DNA from: Actinomycetota bacterium
GTDB taxonomy: Bacteria > Actinomycetota > Acidimicrobiia > IMCC26256 > PALSA-555
Length of the DNA: 64,000 bases
NCBI GenBank assembly: GCA_003140175.1
Contig: PLJD01000026.1
Location: forward strand, 31,223-95,222
Reading direction: 5' to 3'
Positions 56,807-64,000 of this stretch are shown piece after piece. The position numbers and the translations under genes were made by a program. The notes under the pieces are model-generated. The model did no database searches. It saw only the letters and a list, made by a program, of their open reading frames with translations, and was not told where the DNA came from. Positions within the stretch are counted from its first letter, which is position 1; every line of letters begins with the position of its first letter.

Positions 56807-57964
56807 TTAGTCCATCGGGACGTTGCGGACGATTCGCCCGTCGATGCGCTCGAAGATCTCGTTGAGGTCGGGGCCGGTGATCGTCAAGCCGTGGTTGCGT
56901 TGGCCCACGACCGCGCGGCCGGGGTCGGGGGCGCGCCGGACCAGTTCGGCGACAGCCTGGGCCAGCTCGACCGTGCCGCACGGGTAGCTGATCTCGGTCG
57001 CGGGGGTTGCCGCGATCCAGGCGTGCACGTGCAGGATCGCCCCGACCTGGGGGTGCTCGCGGTAGATCATCCAGTGCTCGATGGCGTCGACCGACACCCG
57101 GTTCGGGACCAGGTCCGGGGGCACGGCGAGGACCATGGTCTCGCCCACCGGGTCGTAGCCGCGCACGAGGAGCACCTCGCGGCCGACCTGATGCAGGTGC
57201 GCCTTGTCCACCCCGCTCGCGCTCATCCAGTACTCGGGGCCGAAGCCGGAATCCGTCGAAGGTTGGCGACGGGCGCTGACGTTGCCGTAGCTCAGCCCGC
57301 CGATCCCGAAGAGCAGCTTGACGTGGCGCAGGTCGCGCTCTGACAGGATCTCCTCAATCGGGAACGCGGCCGGTAGGAGATCGAGGCCGGCGAGCCGCTC
57401 CCCCGCCCGTTCGATCTGACGGGTCTGCTCATCCCCGCCCCACAGAGCCGGCTCGAGGTCGGTCCGGAACTCGTTGGCGATGACGAGATGCGAGGACGCC
57501 AACGGCTCGACCCGCTCGAGGACCGCGGCGAAGAACGCTGCGTCGTCCCCGGCGTGCTCGAGGGTGAAGGTGCCCTGCTCGAGGGTCACGAAGTGCGCGG
57601 CCGGACCCTCGTCGCTCACCAGGACGGCCAGGTTGGCCAGTCCGCGCACGAGCACCGGATAGCCGACGCGCAGCAGATCGTCGGGTGGCTGGGGCAGAGC
57701 ACCGACCGCCACGACGAACGTCGGAGCCCGCCGCCGCCGGTACGGACGGGCGGCCTCGACGTCGACGACGTGGAGGACGACCTGCACGTCGGGGCCCGGC
57801 ACGGCGCGGGCCTCGTAGCCGGCGTCGGCGAGCGCAGCCGCGAGCCCGTCGAGGAACCACGCCACGCGCGGCGCCGTCGGCGCTCCGCTACGAGCGAACG
57901 TGCGGTCGACAACCGCGCCGAGGTCAGTGACGTCGACGCTGGTCGGCTGTGTGCCCGTTGGCAT
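56807..57964 (-). CDS. Class II aldolase-like protein with an extra N-terminal domain
   Basis: 385 residues. The C-terminal half (about 190-385) has the class II aldolase/adducin pattern: LSYGNVSAR, the zinc-binding HVHAW with a later His in GQRNHGL, and TAELVR-like helices. The N-terminal 180 residues are a separate alpha/beta domain (PTFVVAVGALPQPPDDLLRVGYPVLVRGLANLAVL) I cannot identify. A GAAGGGACG ribosome site precedes the ATG. Aldolases and sugar-phosphate epimerases share this fold, so the reaction is open. It converges on gatB, 10 bases apart. Confidence 0.8.
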   Translation of the reverse strand: MPTGTQPTSVDVTDLGAVVDRTFARSGAPTAPRVAWFLDGLAAALADAGYEARAVPGPDVQVVLHVVDVEAARPYRRRRAPTFVVAVGALPQPPDDLLRVGYPVLVRGLANLAVLVSDEGPAAHFVTLEQGTFTLEHAGDDAAFFAAVLERVEPLASSHLVIANEFRTDLEPALWGGDEQTRQIERAGERLAGLDLLPAAFPIEEILSERDLRHVKLLFGIGGLSYGNVSARRQPSTDSGFGPEYWMSASGVDKAHLHQVGREVLLVRGYDPVGETMVLAVPPDLVPNRVSVDAIEHWMIYREHPQVGAILHVHAWIAATPATEISYPCGTVELAQAVAELVRRAPDPGRAVVGQRNHGLTITGPDLNEIFERIDGRIVRNVPMD

Positions 57965-58033
57965 CAGGCTCCACGTCCCTTCTCGGCTGGCGCGATCACC
58001 GCCCCACTATCACCCGAGCCCCCCGGCTGGTTC

Positions 58034-58948
58034 TCACCGAGGCTCGACCAGCGCCACCCCGCGCACCGAGGGCAGGCCGGAGGCGAGGATCCGCCAGGAT
58101 TCGCCGCTGTCCTCGCTCGCGAACAGCGACTCGCCGGTCCCGGCGGCGACGTCGGAGCCCCGAGCGTCGAGCGCCCCGGTGTCGACGATGCCCGGGAGCC
58201 ACTCGGGGAGACCGACCTGGCACCGCTCGAACGCCGACGCGCCGTGCGGTCGGCGGTACAGGGCGGCTCGATGGCCGCGGGGGCCGTCCGACGCGCTGAC
58301 GAGCACCGCGCCGCCCGCGAACGCGACCGCCCGCAGGTAGGTGGCGTGCAGGCCGTGGGTGGAGGGGCTCGACCAGGTCGCGCCGCCGTCGTGGCTTTCG
58401 AGCAGCCCCACCGCGGCGGCGGCCATCACCGTCGCCGACTCGAGGGGATGGGCTCGAACCTGGTGCACGTCGACGTCGCCGTCCACCGTCGGGTCCCAGG
58501 ACGCGCCCCCATCCGTCGAGCGGGGGATCCCACCCACGTGCACCGAGGCGAGCCAGGCGCCGTCGTCGACCGTGGCACTCAGCGACCGCACGTAGGGCGC
58601 GCGACTCCCGACCGCGTGCCAGTCGCCGCGCCCCGCGACCCGGTCGAACCCGGTGAACGGGGCGGCGTCGCCGGCGGTGACGCTCCAGAGGCGGCCGGCC
58701 GCGGTCCCGACCAGGGCAGCGCCGCCGATGGGCAGCACCGCGGTGATGGGCGCCTCAACGTCGAGACGCCACCGCGTCCATCGCCCCTCGGGATCGCGCC
58801 GCGCGAGCGAATCGCCGTCGAGCGCCGCCCAGCATCCCCGCGGTCCGTCCGTGCTGAGGGCACGCGCCGTGCCATCCAGCTCGGCGCGTACGGTGCCGTC
58901 GTCGCTGACGGCGACGACGCCCTGCTCCGTCCCGACGAGCACGCGCAT
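58034..58948 (-). CDS. Cytoplasmic beta-propeller protein with Asp-box (BNR) repeats
   Basis: 304 residues with no signal peptide. Three clear Asp-boxes, [16 protein letters not shown] and SEDSGESW, are spaced about 45-90 residues apart within propeller-like beta sequence. It resembles plant photosystem-assembly or sialidase-like propellers but lacks sialidase catalytic residues. ATG 58948 is supported by TAGGCT 7 bases upstream (58956-58961, minus strand). It is divergent from ilvD with 47 bases between start codons. Function unknown. Confidence 0.8.
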   Translation of the reverse strand: MRVLVGTEQGVVAVSDDGTVRAELDGTARALSTDGPRGCWAALDGDSLARRDPEGRWTRWRLDVEAPITAVLPIGGAALVGTAAGRLWSVTAGDAAPFTGFDRVAGRGDWHAVGSRAPYVRSLSATVDDGAWLASVHVGGIPRSTDGGASWDPTVDGDVDVHQVRAHPLESATVMAAAAVGLLESHDGGATWSSPSTHGLHATYLRAVAFAGGAVLVSASDGPRGHRAALYRRPHGASAFERCQVGLPEWLPGIVDTGALDARGSDVAAGTGESLFASEDSGESWRILASGLPSVRGVALVEPR

Positions 58949-58955
58949 CGAAACA

Positions 58956-58961
58956 AGCCTA
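58956..58961 (-). promoter_or_regulatory. -10 box of the propeller gene (leaderless)
   Basis: TAGGCT on the minus strand, 7 bases before ATG 58948. It lies only 22 bases from the ilvD -10 box on the other strand, so the two promoters overlap back to back. Confidence 0.55.
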
Positions 58962-58983
58962 CGGCCGCGAGTCGCGCCCCCTG

Positions 58984-58989
58984 TACGCT
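58984..58989 (+). promoter_or_regulatory. -10 box of a leaderless ilvD promoter
   Basis: TACGCT ends 6 bases before ATG 58996. Confidence 0.6.
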
Positions 58990-58995
58990 GGGGCC

Positions 58996-60675
58996 ATGGC
59001 TGAGTCCGTCAAACCTCGCAGTTTCGAAGTCACCGACGGCATGGAGCGCGCGCCGGCGCGCGCCATGCTGCGCGCCATCGGCATGACCGACGCCGACTGG
59101 GGCAAAGCCCAGATCGGGGTCGCGTCGAGCTGGAACGAAGTCACCCCCTGCAATATGTCGCTCGACCGCCTTGCCAAGCGCGCCAAGGAGGGCGTGCGCG
59201 ACGCCGGGGGGTTCCCGATCGAGTTCGTCACCATCGCGATCAGCGACGGCATCTCGATGGGACACGAAGGCATGCGGGCCTCGCTCGTCAGCCGCGAGAT
59301 CATCGCCGACTCCATCGAGTGCATGATGCACGCCGAACGGCTCGACGGCATGGTGACCTTCGCCGGCTGCGACAAGAGCCTCCCCGGCATGCTCATGGCG
59401 GCGGCGCGGCTCAACCTGCCATCGGTGTTCCTGTATGGCGGGTCGATCCTGCCCGGGCATTACAAGGGCCAGAGTCTCGACATCGTCAGCGTCTTCGAAG
59501 CGGTCGGAGCGTGCGCGGCCGGGACGATGACCGAGACCGAGCTGGGGGAGATCGAGCGCCGGGCGTGCCCCACCGAGGGTTCGTGCGCCGGCATGTTCAC
59601 GGCCAACACGATGGCCTCCGCCGCGGAGGCGCTCGGCATGGCACTCCCCGGCAGCTCCTCGGCGCCGGCGGTGGACCGGCGGCGCGACGACTACGCCTTC
59701 GAGAGCGGCCGGGCCGTCATCGGCCTCCTGGAAGCGGGGATCCGGCCCCGCCAGATCATGACCAAGGAAGCGTTCGAGAACGCGATCGCGGTCGGCATGG
59801 CTCTCGGCGGGTCGACCAACCTGGTCTTGCATCTCCTCGCCATCGCCTTCGAAGCCGGCGTGGAGCTCGAGCTCGACGACTTCAACCGCGTCGGCGCCAC
59901 GGTGCCCCACGTCGCGAACATGAAGCCCCACGGCGACTACCACATGACCGATCTCGACCGGGTCGGTGGGGTCCAGGTCGTGATGAAGATGCTGCTCGAC
60001 GCCGGCCTCCTCCACGGCGACTGCCTGACCGTCACCGGACGCACCGTCGCCGAGAACCTCGCCGGGCTCGACCCGCCCGGCCCTGACGGTGATGTGGTCC
60101 ACCCACTCAGCGCACCGATTCATGCCCAAGGCGGAATCGCGGTGCTGCGCGGCTCCCTCGCACCCCAGGGTGCGGTCGTGAAAGTGGCAGGGATCGACAC
60201 GCCGCGCTTCGAGGGGCGGGCGCGGGTCTTCGACGGCGAGGAGCTCGCCATGGAGGCGATCCTCGCCGGGCGCATCGAAGCCGGCGACATCGTCGTCATC
60301 CGCTACGAAGGCCCCAAGGGTGGCCCCGGCATGCGCGAGATGCTGGCCGTGACCGGCGCCATGAAAGGTGCCGGGCGAGGCGCCGACGCCGCCCTCCTCA
60401 CCGACGGCCGGTTCTCGGGCGGAACGCACGGCTTCTGCGTCGGGCACGTGTCACCCGAGGCGGTCGACGGCGGCCCCATCGCCCTCGTCGAGGAAGGCGA
60501 CCGGATCATCATTGACGCCGAGCAGCACACCATCGACGTGCTCGTCGACGAGGCCACGCTGACCGAGCGACGCGCCACCTGGAAGCCGCTCGAACCCCGA
60601 TACACCAGCGGGGTGCTCGCCAAATACGCGCGGCTGGCCCAAGGTGCCGAGCGGGGAGCGATCACCAGCGCCTGA
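58996..60675 (+). CDS. ilvD: Dihydroxy-acid dehydratase
   Basis: 559 residues, normal length. Fe-S cluster cysteines appear in [17 protein letters not shown] and [31 protein letters not shown] is the C-terminal signature. It makes the 2-oxoacid precursors of valine and isoleucine. It is expressed separately from ilvB, which starts 4.9 kb downstream. Confidence 0.97.
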   Translation: MAESVKPRSFEVTDGMERAPARAMLRAIGMTDADWGKAQIGVASSWNEVTPCNMSLDRLAKRAKEGVRDAGGFPIEFVTIAISDGISMGHEGMRASLVSREIIADSIECMMHAERLDGMVTFAGCDKSLPGMLMAAARLNLPSVFLYGGSILPGHYKGQSLDIVSVFEAVGACAAGTMTETELGEIERRACPTEGSCAGMFTANTMASAAEALGMALPGSSSAPAVDRRRDDYAFESGRAVIGLLEAGIRPRQIMTKEAFENAIAVGMALGGSTNLVLHLLAIAFEAGVELELDDFNRVGATVPHVANMKPHGDYHMTDLDRVGGVQVVMKMLLDAGLLHGDCLTVTGRTVAENLAGLDPPGPDGDVVHPLSAPIHAQGGIAVLRGSLAPQGAVVKVAGIDTPRFEGRARVFDGEELAMEAILAGRIEAGDIVVIRYEGPKGGPGMREMLAVTGAMKGAGRGADAALLTDGRFSGGTHGFCVGHVSPEAVDGGPIALVEEGDRIIIDAEQHTIDVLVDEATLTERRATWKPLEPRYTSGVLAKYARLAQGAERGAITSA

Positions 60676-60755
60676 CCCGCGCCCCCGTCTCAGTGTGATG
60701 GGGACCAGAGGCGGGGCGTCGAGGCGGTCGCGGGCCCTTCCCCGAGAGCGGCCCC

Positions 60756-60761
60756 TACGAT
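60756..60761 (+). promoter_or_regulatory. -10 box of the response-regulator gene (leaderless)
   Basis: TACGAT ends 6 bases before GTG 60768. Confidence 0.55.
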
Positions 60762-60767
60762 GACAGC

Positions 60768-61439
60768 GTGCGTGTCCTCGTCGTCGAGGACGAGACCAAG
60801 ATGGCGTCGTTGCTTCGTCGCGGTCTTGAGCGGGAGGGATACGCGGTCGACGTCGCCGCGACCGGTGACGACGGGCTCTGGTATGCCACCGAGAACGAGT
60901 ACGACGCGATCGTCCTAGACGTCATGATCCCACCCCCCGACGGCTTCGAAGTCTGCCGCCAACTACGCGCCGGCGGTCACTGGGCCCCGGTCCTGCTCCT
61001 CACCGCCCGAGACGGCGTCGACGACCGGATCGCCGGACTCGACGCCGGCGCCGACGACTACCTGACGAAGCCGTTCTCGTTCGCCGAGCTCTGTGCTCGG
61101 GTGCGCGCGCTGGTGCGCCGGGGGGCAACCGAACGTCCCGTGGTGCTCGCCGCCGACGATCTGGAGCTGGACCCCGTCACCCACCGCGTCCACCGGGCCA
61201 ACGCCGAGATCACCCTCTCCCCGAAAGAGTTCGCGCTCCTCGAGCTCTTCTTGCACCATCCCGACGACGTGCTCACCCGAGCCCAGATCCTCGAGCATGT
61301 CTGGGACTTCGCCTTCGACGGCACCTCGAACGTGGTCGACGTCTATGTCCGTTACCTGCGCGAGAAAATCGACCGGCCCTTCGACCGAGACTCGATCGAG
61401 ACGATCCGCGGTGTCGGCTACCGACTGCGGGCATCATGA
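60768..61439 (+). CDS. OmpR-family response regulator
   Basis: 223 residues. Receiver domain (1-118) with acidic pair VVEDE and phospho-acceptor D51 in IVLDVMIPPPDG, conserved Lys in LTKPFSF; C-terminal winged helix (about 125-223) with SPKEFALLELFLHHPDDVLTR. Stop overlaps the histidine kinase start (ATGA). It binds DNA once phosphorylated; its targets are not apparent here. Confidence 0.96.
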   Translation: MRVLVVEDETKMASLLRRGLEREGYAVDVAATGDDGLWYATENEYDAIVLDVMIPPPDGFEVCRQLRAGGHWAPVLLLTARDGVDDRIAGLDAGADDYLTKPFSFAELCARVRALVRRGATERPVVLAADDLELDPVTHRVHRANAEITLSPKEFALLELFLHHPDDVLTRAQILEHVWDFAFDGTSNVVDVYVRYLREKIDRPFDRDSIETIRGVGYRLRAS

Positions 61440-62782
61440 GGCTCGGCCCCCGAACCCTGCGGGGCCGACTCGTCATCATCTTCGCGGTGCTGACCGTCGC
61501 GCTGTCCGGCCTCGTCGCCGGGTTCGTGCTCCTCCGCTACCACAGCGACGTCAACGCCCAGCTCGACGCCAACCTCGAGACGCGCCTCCAAGACGTCATC
61601 ACCGAAGTCCGCCGAGCGCCACGCCCCGTCACCGGCCGGGACCTGCCGATCCTGCCCAGTGGTGAGGTGTTCGCCCAGATCCTCGACGTGCACCAGAACA
61701 TCCTCGCCGCGTCGCCCCGCGACCTCCTCGACCACCCGCTCCTCGGGCCCCAGGACGTGCGGTCCTTGGCCCCCCGTCACACCGTCGAGCGCCCGGAGCC
61801 GCCCCGGGGCGACCCGGCCCGTCTCTTGGCGGAGAGCGTGCCGGTCGGCTCCCAGCACCTGGTCGTCGTCGTGGGCACGTCGATCGGGCCGTTGGAGGCC
61901 GCCGAACGCCAACTCGAGCGGGCGGTGGGAATTACCCTCGCGATCCTCGCCGTCCTCGTCATCACCGCGGGCTGGGTCGTGCTCGGGGCGGCGCTGCGGC
62001 CCGTGCGCGCGATGGTCGCCGAGGCGGCCGACTACTCGGTTCGACGACGGGGCGGGCGCCTCTCCGTCCCCGGCTCGGCGGAGCTCGCCGAGCTCGCCCG
62101 AGGGCTCAACGCGCTCATCGAGCGGATCGACGAGTCGATCGACCACGAACGGGCGTTCCTCGACGACGCCAGCCATGAGCTGCGCACCCCCATCGCCATC
62201 GCACGGGGGGAGCTCGAACTCGCCGCGCTCCAGGGCGGCGAAGGGCTGGCGGTCGACGCGGCGGTCCAGTCGGCGCTCGAGGAGATCGAGCACCTCGAGC
62301 GACTGGCCGTCAACCTGTTGGTCCTGGCCCGCAGCCGCGCGTCGGAGCCTCCCGCCGACCGACCGGTCGACCTGCGCGAGGTCGCCTCGCGGGCGGTCGA
62401 AGCAGTGTCTCGAACCTGCCGCGACGACGTGGAGATCGTCGTCTCCGGCGAGGGGACCGCGACCGGCGACGAGATGGCCCTCGAGCGGGCGGTCGTGAAC
62501 ATCGTCGAGAACGCGGCGCGCAACGCCCACCACCGGGTCGAGGTCGTGGTCCAGAGCGTCAACGGCGACACCCGCGTCGAGGTCCGCGACGACGGGCCCG
62601 GCTTCCCGCCCGCCGTCCTCGAACAGGCCCCTGGCCGCTTCGTGCACACCAGCCCCGGCGGCACCGGTCTCGGCCTCGCCATCGTCGACGCGATCGCCGC
62701 CGCGCACGGCGGCCACCTGTCCCTGCGCTCCGTCGACGGCGCGGGCGCCGAAGTCGTCCTCGAGATCCCCGTCACCCGCTGA
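61436..62782 (+). CDS. Sensor histidine kinase
   Basis: 448 residues: membrane helix 1 (about 13-33), extracytoplasmic sensor (about 34-160) without a recognisable fold, helix 2 (about 161-185), HAMP, dimerisation helix with phospho-acceptor H247 in DASHELRTPIAIA, and ATPase domain with N box (NIVENAARNA), DDGPGFP and GGTGLGLAIV. It forms a two-component system with the overlapping response regulator. The unusually long gap between H and N boxes is normal for this class. Confidence 0.95.
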   Translation: MRLGPRTLRGRLVIIFAVLTVALSGLVAGFVLLRYHSDVNAQLDANLETRLQDVITEVRRAPRPVTGRDLPILPSGEVFAQILDVHQNILAASPRDLLDHPLLGPQDVRSLAPRHTVERPEPPRGDPARLLAESVPVGSQHLVVVVGTSIGPLEAAERQLERAVGITLAILAVLVITAGWVVLGAALRPVRAMVAEAADYSVRRRGGRLSVPGSAELAELARGLNALIERIDESIDHERAFLDDASHELRTPIAIARGELELAALQGGEGLAVDAAVQSALEEIEHLERLAVNLLVLARSRASEPPADRPVDLREVASRAVEAVSRTCRDDVEIVVSGEGTATGDEMALERAVVNIVENAARNAHHRVEVVVQSVNGDTRVEVRDDGPGFPPAVLEQAPGRFVHTSPGGTGLGLAIVDAIAAAHGGHLSLRSVDGAGAEVVLEIPVTR

Positions 62783-62838
62783 GCGCGGCCTACCCGGTCG
62801 CGGCGGACCAACTCGGCGCGCCGGTAGCGTCGCCGGTC

Positions 62839-63666
62839 ATGCCCGAGATTCTCGAGGTCGAAGCGGCGCGACACGTCGTCGAGGACCATGCCCTCGGACG
62901 CAGCATCGCTGGGGTCGACGCACCCGACGCGTGGTACCTCAAACGGGGTCTCACCCCCGCCGCGGTGCGCAGCGCACTCCCCGAGCGCCGATTCGTGGCG
63001 GCCCGCCGGCGCGGCAAGCTGCTGCTCCTCGACACCGACCGACGTCGACGCGCCGGAACGCGCGCACCCACCGACGCCGGGCTGGGCCCCACGCTCGCCC
63101 TGCACCTCGGCATGAGCGGTCGGGTCGTGGTCGACGGAACCGCGGCAGGCGACCCGCTCGTCTACGCCAGTAACCGCGCCGAGACGACCTGGCACCGCTT
63201 CACAGTGCACTTCGCCGACGGCGGCGCCCTAATCCTGAGCGACCCCCGCCGCCTCGGCGCCGTCGAGCTCGACCCCGACGAAGACCGCCTCGGCATCGAC
63301 GCCCTCGCGGTGACCACCCCCGACCTGCGCGCCCTGCTCGCCCGTCGGCGGGGCCCGATCAAAGCCGTGCTCCTGGACCAACACGGCATCGCCGGCCTCG
63401 GCAACCTGCTCGTCGACGAGATCCTCTGGCGAGCGAGTCTCGACCCGAACCGACCCGCCATCTCGCTCGACCCACCCGAGCAAGGCCGGCTCGGCCGCGT
63501 GCTGCGGACCACGTTGGGGGTCCTCGGTCGGCGGGGCGGTTCGCACACCGGGGACCTCATGGTGGCGCGCGTCCCCGGCGGGCACTGTCCCCGAGACGGT
63601 GCTCCGCTGCGCCGGGAGACCGTAGGTGGGCGCACCACCTACTGGTGCCCGGCACACCAACGATGA
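62839..63666 (+). CDS. Fpg/Nei-family DNA glycosylase with altered zinc finger
   Basis: 275 residues. The N-terminal Pro-Glu nucleophile/acid is present (MPEILEVE), as are the beta-hairpin Lys in RRRGKLLLL, LHLGMSGR and the helix-two-turn-helix GIAGLGNLLVDEILW. The C-terminal finger, normally C-x2-C...C-x2-C, reads C250-P-R-D and C270-P-A-H, so two cysteines are replaced by Asp and His. Catalysis should be intact; DNA binding depends on whether the finger still holds zinc. TAGCGT lies 8 bases before the ATG. Confidence 0.9.
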   Translation: MPEILEVEAARHVVEDHALGRSIAGVDAPDAWYLKRGLTPAAVRSALPERRFVAARRRGKLLLLDTDRRRRAGTRAPTDAGLGPTLALHLGMSGRVVVDGTAAGDPLVYASNRAETTWHRFTVHFADGGALILSDPRRLGAVELDPDEDRLGIDALAVTTPDLRALLARRRGPIKAVLLDQHGIAGLGNLLVDEILWRASLDPNRPAISLDPPEQGRLGRVLRTTLGVLGRRGGSHTGDLMVARVPGGHCPRDGAPLRRETVGGRTTYWCPAHQR

Positions 63667-63689
63667 CGCCCGGCCGCGCCGATGATCGT

Positions 63690-63719
63690 TTGCTCCACCC
63701 CGCGCCCGTCTGGCAGACT
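63690..63719 (+). promoter_or_regulatory. Probable ilvB-operon promoter
   Basis: TTGCTC (63690-63695), 18-base spacer, CAGACT (63714-63719); transcription would start at or just before the leader-peptide ATG at 63729. Confidence 0.5.
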
Positions 63720-63728
63720 GAAGGGGAC

Positions 63729-63761
63729 ATGAGCCGCTTCACCCTCCTCGTAGTTATGTAG
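63729..63761 (+). CDS. ilv leader peptide
   Basis: A 10-codon frame, MSRFTLLVVM, with consecutive Leu-Leu-Val-Val codons (CTC CTC GTA GTT). Ribosome stalling at these codons when leucine or valine is scarce is the established mechanism of actinobacterial ilvB attenuators. AAGGGG lies directly upstream, though the mRNA may be almost leaderless. GTA and GTT are rare choices in this GC-rich genome, which would increase stalling. Confidence 0.85.
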   Translation: MSRFTLLVVM

Positions 63762-63821
63762 CGCACGCCCCGCCCTCGCGGCGCGTGCGCCCTTCGCCCC
63801 TCGCCTACGCGAGGGGCGTTT
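63761..63821 (+). promoter_or_regulatory. ilvB: ilvB transcription attenuator
   Basis: Two hairpins follow the leader stop codon: GCGCACGC/GCGTGCGC (63761-63768/63783-63790), then a perfect 10-base terminator stem CGCCCCTCGC/GCGAGGGGCG (63795-63804/63809-63818) and TTT. CCCTCGCG in the first loop (63773-63780) can instead pair with CGCGAGGG (63808-63815) in the terminator, a possible antiterminator. Confidence 0.8.
63795..63821 (+). terminator. Rho-independent terminator of the ilvB attenuator
   Basis: Ten perfect base pairs, a CTAC loop and TTT directly after the stem; 32 bases before the ilvB start codon. Confidence 0.8.
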
Positions 63822-63852
63822 CATATCCCGAGCCCTTCGAAGGAACCAGCAA

Positions 63853-64000
63853 TGCAGCTGACCGGCGCTCAAGCCCTCATCAAGAGCCTCGAGATGGAAG
63901 GCACCGAGGTCATGTTCGGCCTCCCCGGCGGGGCCATCCTCCCGGTGTACGACCCGCTCATCGACAGCTCCATCCGCCACATCCTCGTGCGCCACGAGCA
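63853..64000 (+). CDS. ilvB: Acetolactate synthase large subunit (3' end outside window)
   Basis: The first 49 codons are present. [20 protein letters not shown] and [14 protein letters not shown] are the N-terminal signature of acetolactate synthase, which condenses pyruvate for valine/leucine or pyruvate with 2-oxobutyrate for isoleucine, using thiamine diphosphate. AAGGA lies 7 bases before the ATG. Position right after the attenuator fits regulation by branched-chain amino acids. The small subunit probably follows beyond the window. Confidence 0.93.

Overview
The window is 64 kb of high-GC DNA with densely packed genes. It comes from an actinobacterium, most probably of class Acidimicrobiia. 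That placement is inferred from gene content: a DprE1/DprE2 pair, a GatCAB operon, a PASTA-domain kinase, B12-dependent MetH and methylmalonyl-CoA mutase, and many leaderless promoters (TANNNT 6-7 bases before ATG/GTG). I saw no tRNA, rRNA, CRISPR array, insertion sequence or prophage. This reads as ordinary chromosome with a few unusual accessory loci.

Bases 1-6800: the end of an acyl-CoA dehydrogenase that lacks the usual catalytic glutamates, then a tight plus-strand operon (1136-5143). The operon encodes a membrane-tethered thioredoxin-like protein, a tiny membrane peptide, a polytopic membrane protein, an unknown protein, a MauE-like membrane redox protein, and a Tat-exported, cysteine-rich protein resembling the methylamine dehydrogenase light chain fused to a C-terminal beta-propeller. 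This is the best candidate for an undescribed system. It is followed by a 310-base gene-poor stretch that looks like a small RNA with a 13-codon ORF.

Bases 6800-25100: surface polysaccharide genes (GT4 transferase, flippase, a three-module glycosyltransferase, a GT2 transferase with an inserted domain, and all four dTDP-L-rhamnose genes) flank a lipoate/2-oxoacid dehydrogenase operon (lpd, E2, and a LipB-LipA fusion) that ends with a flavin-barrel protein, an M24 peptidase and a membrane protein.

Bases 25277-41000: metH, dprE2/dprE1 (decaprenyl-phospho-arabinose synthesis), leucyl aminopeptidase, a rhodanese-ThiF/MoeB protein, a sirtuin, a PAS-PAS-GGDEF-EAL protein, and meaB with methylmalonyl-CoA mutase. 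MetH and the mutase both need B12.

Bases 41000-64000: housekeeping. IscS-like cysteine desulfurase and MnmA (tRNA thiolation), LigA followed by two MaoC/hot-dog dehydratase genes, an alcohol dehydrogenase, a PASTA kinase, SDR, SCP2 protein, gatC-gatA and gatB separated by an inverted hydrolase gene, an aldolase-like protein, an Asp-box propeller, ilvD, a two-component system, and an Fpg-type glycosylase with an altered zinc finger. The window ends in the ilvB 5' region, which has a Leu-Leu-Val-Val leader peptide, a terminator and the first 49 codons of acetolactate synthase.
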